This document shows, one piece after another, positions 59,129 through 64,000 of a stretch of 64,000 bases of DNA. This stretch comes from Rhizophagus clarus (taxonomy: Eukaryota > Glomeromycota > Glomeromycetes > Glomerales > Glomeraceae), in the NCBI GenBank assembly GCA_015698045.1, contig BLAL01000006.1:186001-250000 (forward strand). Reading direction: 5' to 3'. Every line of letters starts with the position of its first letter. The stretch's first letter is position 1. Made by a program: the position numbers and the translations under genes. Under the pieces are notes generated by a model. That model saw nothing but the letters and a program-made list of their open reading frames with translations. It did not search any database and had not been told where the DNA came from.

Positions 59129-59375
59129 ATGTCTTCTAATCAGTCAGAAGAAGATACAGAGAAAGTTATATTTAAAGGCGAAGATAGAGATTATGGTAAG
59201 GTCAATTTGTATAACGCAACTTATTATTTTTCTGTGCATTACTATAATCTTATTATAAATTTTATCAATAGAAGAGGTACATGTAAAAAATAAGGCAGTG
59301 GAAAGTAAGTCTCTAATAAAACAATCAAATGAAAACATGGAAAAGAGTCATAAGAGAAACAAACAGATCAAGTAA
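59129..59375 (+). CDS. Small two-exon protein of 56 residues
   Basis: Exon 1 (59,129-59,195) encodes MSSNQSEEDTEKVIFKGEDR and DY. A 76-base intron (GTAAGG to ATCAATAG, 59,196-59,271) joins in phase 1 to exon 2 (59,272-59,375), which encodes EEVHVKNKAVES and a basic end (KRNKQIK). The protein is acidic then basic, with no signal peptide or known domain. Evidence is the clean splice sites and the open frame on both sides; its small size keeps confidence modest. The start codon begins within the target duplication of the element upstream, so the promoter is either inside that element or beyond it. Confidence 0.42.
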
Positions 59376-59446
59376 AGGTGGAACCCCTTGATGGTTTTTA
59401 GATACCAAAACAAAATTAATGGTTTCAGTTGTTATAAAATTAATAC

Positions 59447-59593
59447 ATGTATAAAAGATATCAAGTGATAGTTAAAAAAGACAAATGGGAGGACTTAAGA
59501 TCACAATTCAATAAAGCCGATTTTAATGATTTATTAATATTTGATGATAGATTGAATCACTTAAAATTTAATTATATTTATATAGATATGTAA
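59447..59593 (+). CDS. Hypothetical 48-residue frame
   Basis: Begins MYKRYQVIVKKDKWEDLRSQ, with mixed charged and hydrophobic residues unlike the simple-sequence frames nearby. It could be a further exon of the small gene just upstream (TGGTTTCAG precedes it at about 59,420-59,428) or chance. No family recognised. Confidence 0.2.
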   Translation: MYKRYQVIVKKDKWEDLRSQFNKADFNDLLIFDDRLNHLKFNYIYIDM

Positions 59594-62098
59594 ATTTTGT
59601 TAAAAATTTATAAGAAATATATCATTTAGGGAAAGAAAACTGCAGCTAAAAGTGATACTATTTCTCTCCTACACATAAAGGTGTCATTAATTTTATTTTT
59701 CACTCTTTTCATCGGATTCAGAAATCTTTAAAAAACCTTTGATATAGCTAACTTCCTTGATAAGCACAGAGGTTTTAATGTCAAATGAGTCAAGTCAAGC
59801 AGTTTGTGCATCAGTTTGAATAGTTTGTGTGTCAAGTTTCTAAATTTGAATGAAAATACTTAAGTTTAGTGATCTTGCACTTATGAGATAATAATCACTA
59901 AATGTTTTTACCTACCAGACCAATTGAATGGTCAATCAAAAAGTTGGTCATGAACCAGTTACCAAACACAATAGCAACAGTAAACATTGTGAGAGTTTGT
60001 AATGTATTGTTTCAATATTTTTCACTATAATCTTTATATTCTTTATGCTTGCTTTTAGCTGCTGTCACATTTTTTTTTCCATTTCACTAATTTGAATATT
60101 TATTTTTAGTTGGTAATTGCCAATAAGATATTTCAAGTACATAAAACCAAAAGAAACCTTGAAATCTTCAGATTTAATAAGGTCTTGAAGCTTAAACTTA
60201 TCTAATTTTTATATAGTAAATATTGTTATTTATGCCCTTAACGAACTTACTAAATAAAACATCATTATCCCTTACTAGCTTTACTAATCGTACTTACTAG
60301 TCATAGAATATTTTCTGACATATTGTCTAGTGGTCTTGGGTGTGAGTCTGAAGAGCCTAAACATGTTTGTAAATTTTGGATGATTAAAAGATATCTGTAA
60401 AAGAAGTCAAAAATATTTCTGTAAAATAAAGGTTACATATGCTTATATACCTTTTTAAATAGATTATTGGTAGACTTTTAAATACAATATATACTTCAAT
60501 ATGCATAGCAAAAAAGTAATTTATCAGTACATAGACTTATTACTCATCAGATTGACACTTACTGTATTAATCCAAAAAGTGATTCTTCACTAAATTAAGT
60601 TATTTTATATATACACGTTATTATATATATACATACTCAACAAATAATGACATAATAACATTTTCCAATCAGCACGATACAACTTTTTCTTTTTCCTTTT
60701 TTTTTTATTAGTATTGTAATTAATAAAAGAAATAATACATCCAAAAATTACAACTACGAACCAAAGCCCGACCAATAATAAATCTATACTAAAAATCTAA
60801 ACTAAAAAAAAGCTATATATATTGATTAGGAAACCATACATCAGATAAACTTTTATTATATAAAATTGATCGGTTATCAAAGTAGTATAAACTTTGTAAC
60901 GTCTCGCCATTATATGAACTGATAAAAACTTTTCAATATCAAATATTACTAAATTATAATAGATAACCAGTGTCTAATATAACTTACCTAACTAATTGCA
61001 ACATATTTACCTAGTAAGTATTGCCGTAATATTTACATATTCAATATTAAACACAATAATATCAAAAATATAATATTATAAACAGACGTTATTTTAAATG
61101 AGATCACGTTGTTTATCAAATTTATTATGCGCGATTTTTTTTTTATTTTCCTTACATGTTTACAAAATAAGATAAAATAACATAAATTTGGTTACTTATT
61201 AAAAGTTGACAGTTTGCATCAATCTAAACATGTATCGTTACATCGCGCCCATGATGCAATTTTAAAAAAAATAAATTCTATATTTTTGTTCGAACAATCG
61301 TAAATATTGCTTGACTTTCTACTAAATAACTTATACGTTTAAAAAAAAAATGATTCAGAATAATAGAAATGAAAATAATTTGAGCAACATTTAAACAAGA
61401 TTTCAAGTTTTGCTTATTAAAGTATATTAATAATGTACATTACGTCAACAGAAATAATATTTATAAATCTCTCTTGGTTTTTTAAAAAATCAGTAAAAAT
61501 GGACCTTAAAATTCAAATCTATGTATTAAAATCATTGAAAATAATGCAATAATGTTGCATATTTTGCATAATTGGAATAATCAAGGGTTAGGATATAATT
61601 CACGTGTGTCAAAAATTTTTTGTATTATATATTATCTATAAAATTTTTTATATAAAAATTTTTTATGATCAGTAATCACGATCAAATTCTTTTTCATTAA
61701 AATTTTCTTCTTACTTTTGTTACAAATTAAGTTAGTCCATAAAAAATTTTCATAATAAATGATGAAGATATAATTCTCTTTAGTTAGAAAAATTTTTTTT
61801 CTCTCTTCTGTATTATAGATTGAAAATCAAAGAAAAAATAATATACAAATACGTGAATCCAAATTGATGACGACCTATGAATATTAATTATTATAAAGCA
61901 AGAAGGTTTAATAATAATACTGTACTATTATTAATGAATTCATATTTAATTAAACTTACTTTTAATTCCAACAACAATTTCACAATCTAAACAGTCGGTT
62001 TTGTCAGTTTATAAAACTTCCTGTAAATGATTAGTAATTTGATATTAGATAAACGAATGAAACTGTTTAAGATTAAATTATATTAATTTAATTTAATA
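59594..62098. other. Gene-free stretch
   Basis: 2.5 kb of AT-rich DNA. I see no open frame with coding character, no clear TIR pair and no RNA gene. Confidence 0.4.
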
Positions 62099-63597
62099 CC
62101 TGAATATTTTTTGCTCGATACATTTTCATATGTTTCATAATAATCGTTAGAATTCTTTGGTTCAGGGAGATTTTTAAAATTAAATGGTCTACTTTTATAA
62201 ATAGCTTCAGGATGTGTTTCATTCGTCAAAGATGGATTATCGAGTGATGATTTATTAATCTTCTCAGTTTCTTCAATTTGTCTGATTATTTCTGTTTCAC
62301 TTAATTCTTCTTGTTTCTCTATATCTTTTACATATTAATACCTGTTAAATTCATTCGATCATTCATAAAAAGATCTTGAAATTTCTTTCGTGCATGGTTG
62401 GTTTGATGAATCTGCATCCAAGCATCTTTAATTAAATGCAAAATTAACCGAGGTACCTTAATATTAAATTCGGGTCCTAGTCCTTCACAGATTTCTAATG
62501 CTAATACTCGATTATGACTAATATTATAATATGGGGGCAATTCTGAAATTACTACGTATATAATTATGCCCAAACTATAAACATCTGAAGCTTTGGTATA
62601 GTTTTGATCTCTTAAAATTTCAGGAGCTAAATAAGATAAAACGCCATACTTATTATTTTCCGCATTTTCCAATTCATCATAATTTGCTGGCTTACACAAT
62701 CCCATATCAGTTATACAAGGTGAAGTACTATTACATACTATATTTCCAATATGTAGATCTCGATGAATTAATTCTTTGCCATGGATTTTCTTTAGTCCGC
62801 TTGAAATTTTATGTAAAATATCAAACTTATATTTCCACATCTGTAAACTTAAATCTAAATTCTCTATACGAGATTCATTCATATTATACGGTTTGTGCCA
62901 TTTTTTTTCTTTTTTCGACAAATTGTTTAGATTTCCGATTTTAGCATAATTCATAACCATAATATATTCTTTTGTATTTGGATCTTGAGATATTCCATAA
63001 CATTTAATAACTTGTAGTGGTGAACGAGTTTTATGTATTTAATGTTGGATAATTATTTAGTAAACGTAAAAATTTTTTTATTCAATGAATTTACTTACAG
63101 TATGTAGTATAAATATCATACTCATTAATAAATTCCAATGTAATATTTTGTGATCCATTTAAGCTTTTAAGGGCTACAAGTCCATTTACACTAATTCTAT
63201 CCCATCGATTTTTACATGTATCCCAGTTTGTAATATAGCCATCTTTCCATAATGTCTTATATACTTTACCAAATCCACCTTCTGCAATATATGTAGATTT
63301 AGTAAATCTATCATATGCATGGTATCCACTATAATACTAATTTTTTGCTGATAATTGAATATTTTGAATAAATTTATCTACGTCACTATTACCACTAGTC
63401 CAATTATCAAAGTTTGTTGAAATCTTTTTGAATTACAAGATAGACACCAATTCTTCCCCGTATTCGTTTGCTTACACTCCACACATTTTCCATTTATTTT
63501 CTCTTTATTTTTTGAATAACAAGCGTCACAATGTTTTATTGCTGTATAACCTACTCGTTTACATTGAACACATTGTCTATATGTTGGTTTATCTCAT
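62099..63597 (-). pseudogene. Protein kinase pseudogene with several frameshifts
   Basis: Same kinase family, with a longer zinc-ribbon-like leader: CVQC, HCDAC, KCVEC and WCLSCN. Then come FQQ, a 1-base loss, NFDNWTSGNSDVDKFIQ, a TAG, a corrupted EWIPYDRF, an intact YIAEGGFGKVYKTLW and VALKSLN. The donor after the alpha-C Glu has lost a G. The catalytic part is open from 62,960: LIHRDLHIGN, ITDMGLCKP, LAPEILRDQNYTKASD. It shifts frame by one base within an A run after LILHLIK. The tail (IEKQEELSETEII to THPEAIYKSR) is readable in the other frame. At least four lesions; some lie in homopolymers and could be sequencing errors, but the TAG and the lost donor could not all be. Confidence 0.75.
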
Positions 63598-64000
63598 TAA
63601 ATTGATACATGACATAAATAAATTAATTAATTTATCAGCAAGTTAAAGTTTACTATTGAAAAATTTTGTTTGAAAATCATAAAGGTTCATAACTTCTGTG
63701 CTTTATATATTTCAAATGATCGACATGATCACGCGTAATATTTATACTTGTGTAGCAAAAATGAACCTTAAATATATAGAAAGCGGATTAGCCATAACCT
63801 TTTTATGGAAGGATGAGAGAAATAAGATATTCTCATGATCCCTCCCATTCATAAATCTTACAGGAAAATTACTAGTGTGGGGAAAATCCATATATTATAA
63901 ATGCATATAATTGATTTTATTGTCCCACAAAAAAAAATAAATGTATCATATAATTGGAATTTCTATAAGGAAAAAAAAATGTGATACGGAAACCTGGCGA
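63598..64000. other. Gene-free end of window
   Basis: AT-rich. A weak imperfect hairpin lies at about 63,803-63,850. No gene. Confidence 0.4.

Overview
The window looks like nuclear DNA of an arbuscular mycorrhizal fungus (Glomeromycotina, most like Rhizophagus). The signs are very A+T-rich sequence, short GT-AG introns of about 60-80 bases, kinases of the expanded glomeromycotan type (FQQNFxNWTSGNDDIDKFIQ leader, HRDLHxGN, DMG in place of DFG, C-terminal tail THSEAIYKSR), an HMG-box protein of the amplified kind known from these fungi, and dense decayed DNA transposons. No rRNA, tRNA or CRISPR array was seen.

Layout. 0.5 kb: a secreted six-cysteine, knottin-like peptide (-). 2.0-3.2 kb: a hAT-like element nested in a TA-flanked MITE. 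5.2 kb: an HMG-box protein (-), whose locus was copied to 23.2-26.2 kb, where the copy is broken by an element that itself holds a Tc1/mariner-type MITE. 8.3 kb: a possible structured RNA. 9.4-10.4 kb: a kinase pseudogene. 11.5-12.9 kb: two TIR elements. 14.1-15.1 kb: an unknown protein with an Asn/Gln/His-rich tail; a broken relative lies at 26.7 kb. 15.3-22.5 kb: two diverged copies of a locus for a 119-residue Cys/His protein, each preceded by a reiterated promoter-side repeat. 22.5-23.1 kb: a decayed, relatively GC-rich reading frame. 27.5-29.0 kb: two TIR elements. 29.6-30.6 kb: a helical protein with a central hydrophobic hairpin, resembling alpha-pore-forming toxins.

33.5-47.4 kb: a row of micro-exon-like units on the + strand, split by a 10.77-kb element at 36,407-47,175. 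The element has an exact 8-bp target duplication, near-identical ends and inverted arms meeting near 43.3 kb. No coding sequence was found in it. Both arms carry a 22-bp minisatellite, each fixed for its own base at one position. The left arm also carries a 2.9-kb insertion filled with a second minisatellite.

48.5 kb: a Myb/SANT-like pseudogene. 49.5-55.5 kb (-): the most striking gene, one 15-exon kinase model of 1,679 residues. Eight tandem exons each encode a Cys-motif leader plus a degenerate kinase N-lobe. They are followed by an intact N-lobe exon, the catalytic exon, and five short repeated tail exons. Every junction is GT-AG and the frame holds throughout. 57.6 kb: a coiled-coil exon. 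58.3-59.4 kb: a 776-bp TIR element with a 9-bp target duplication that overlaps the start codon of a small two-exon gene. 62.1-63.6 kb: a second kinase pseudogene with several frameshifts.

The genes do not form one pathway. The window reads as an accessory region shaped by kinase-exon amplification, locus duplication and transposon nesting. Alignments were made by eye, so percent identities are not given.
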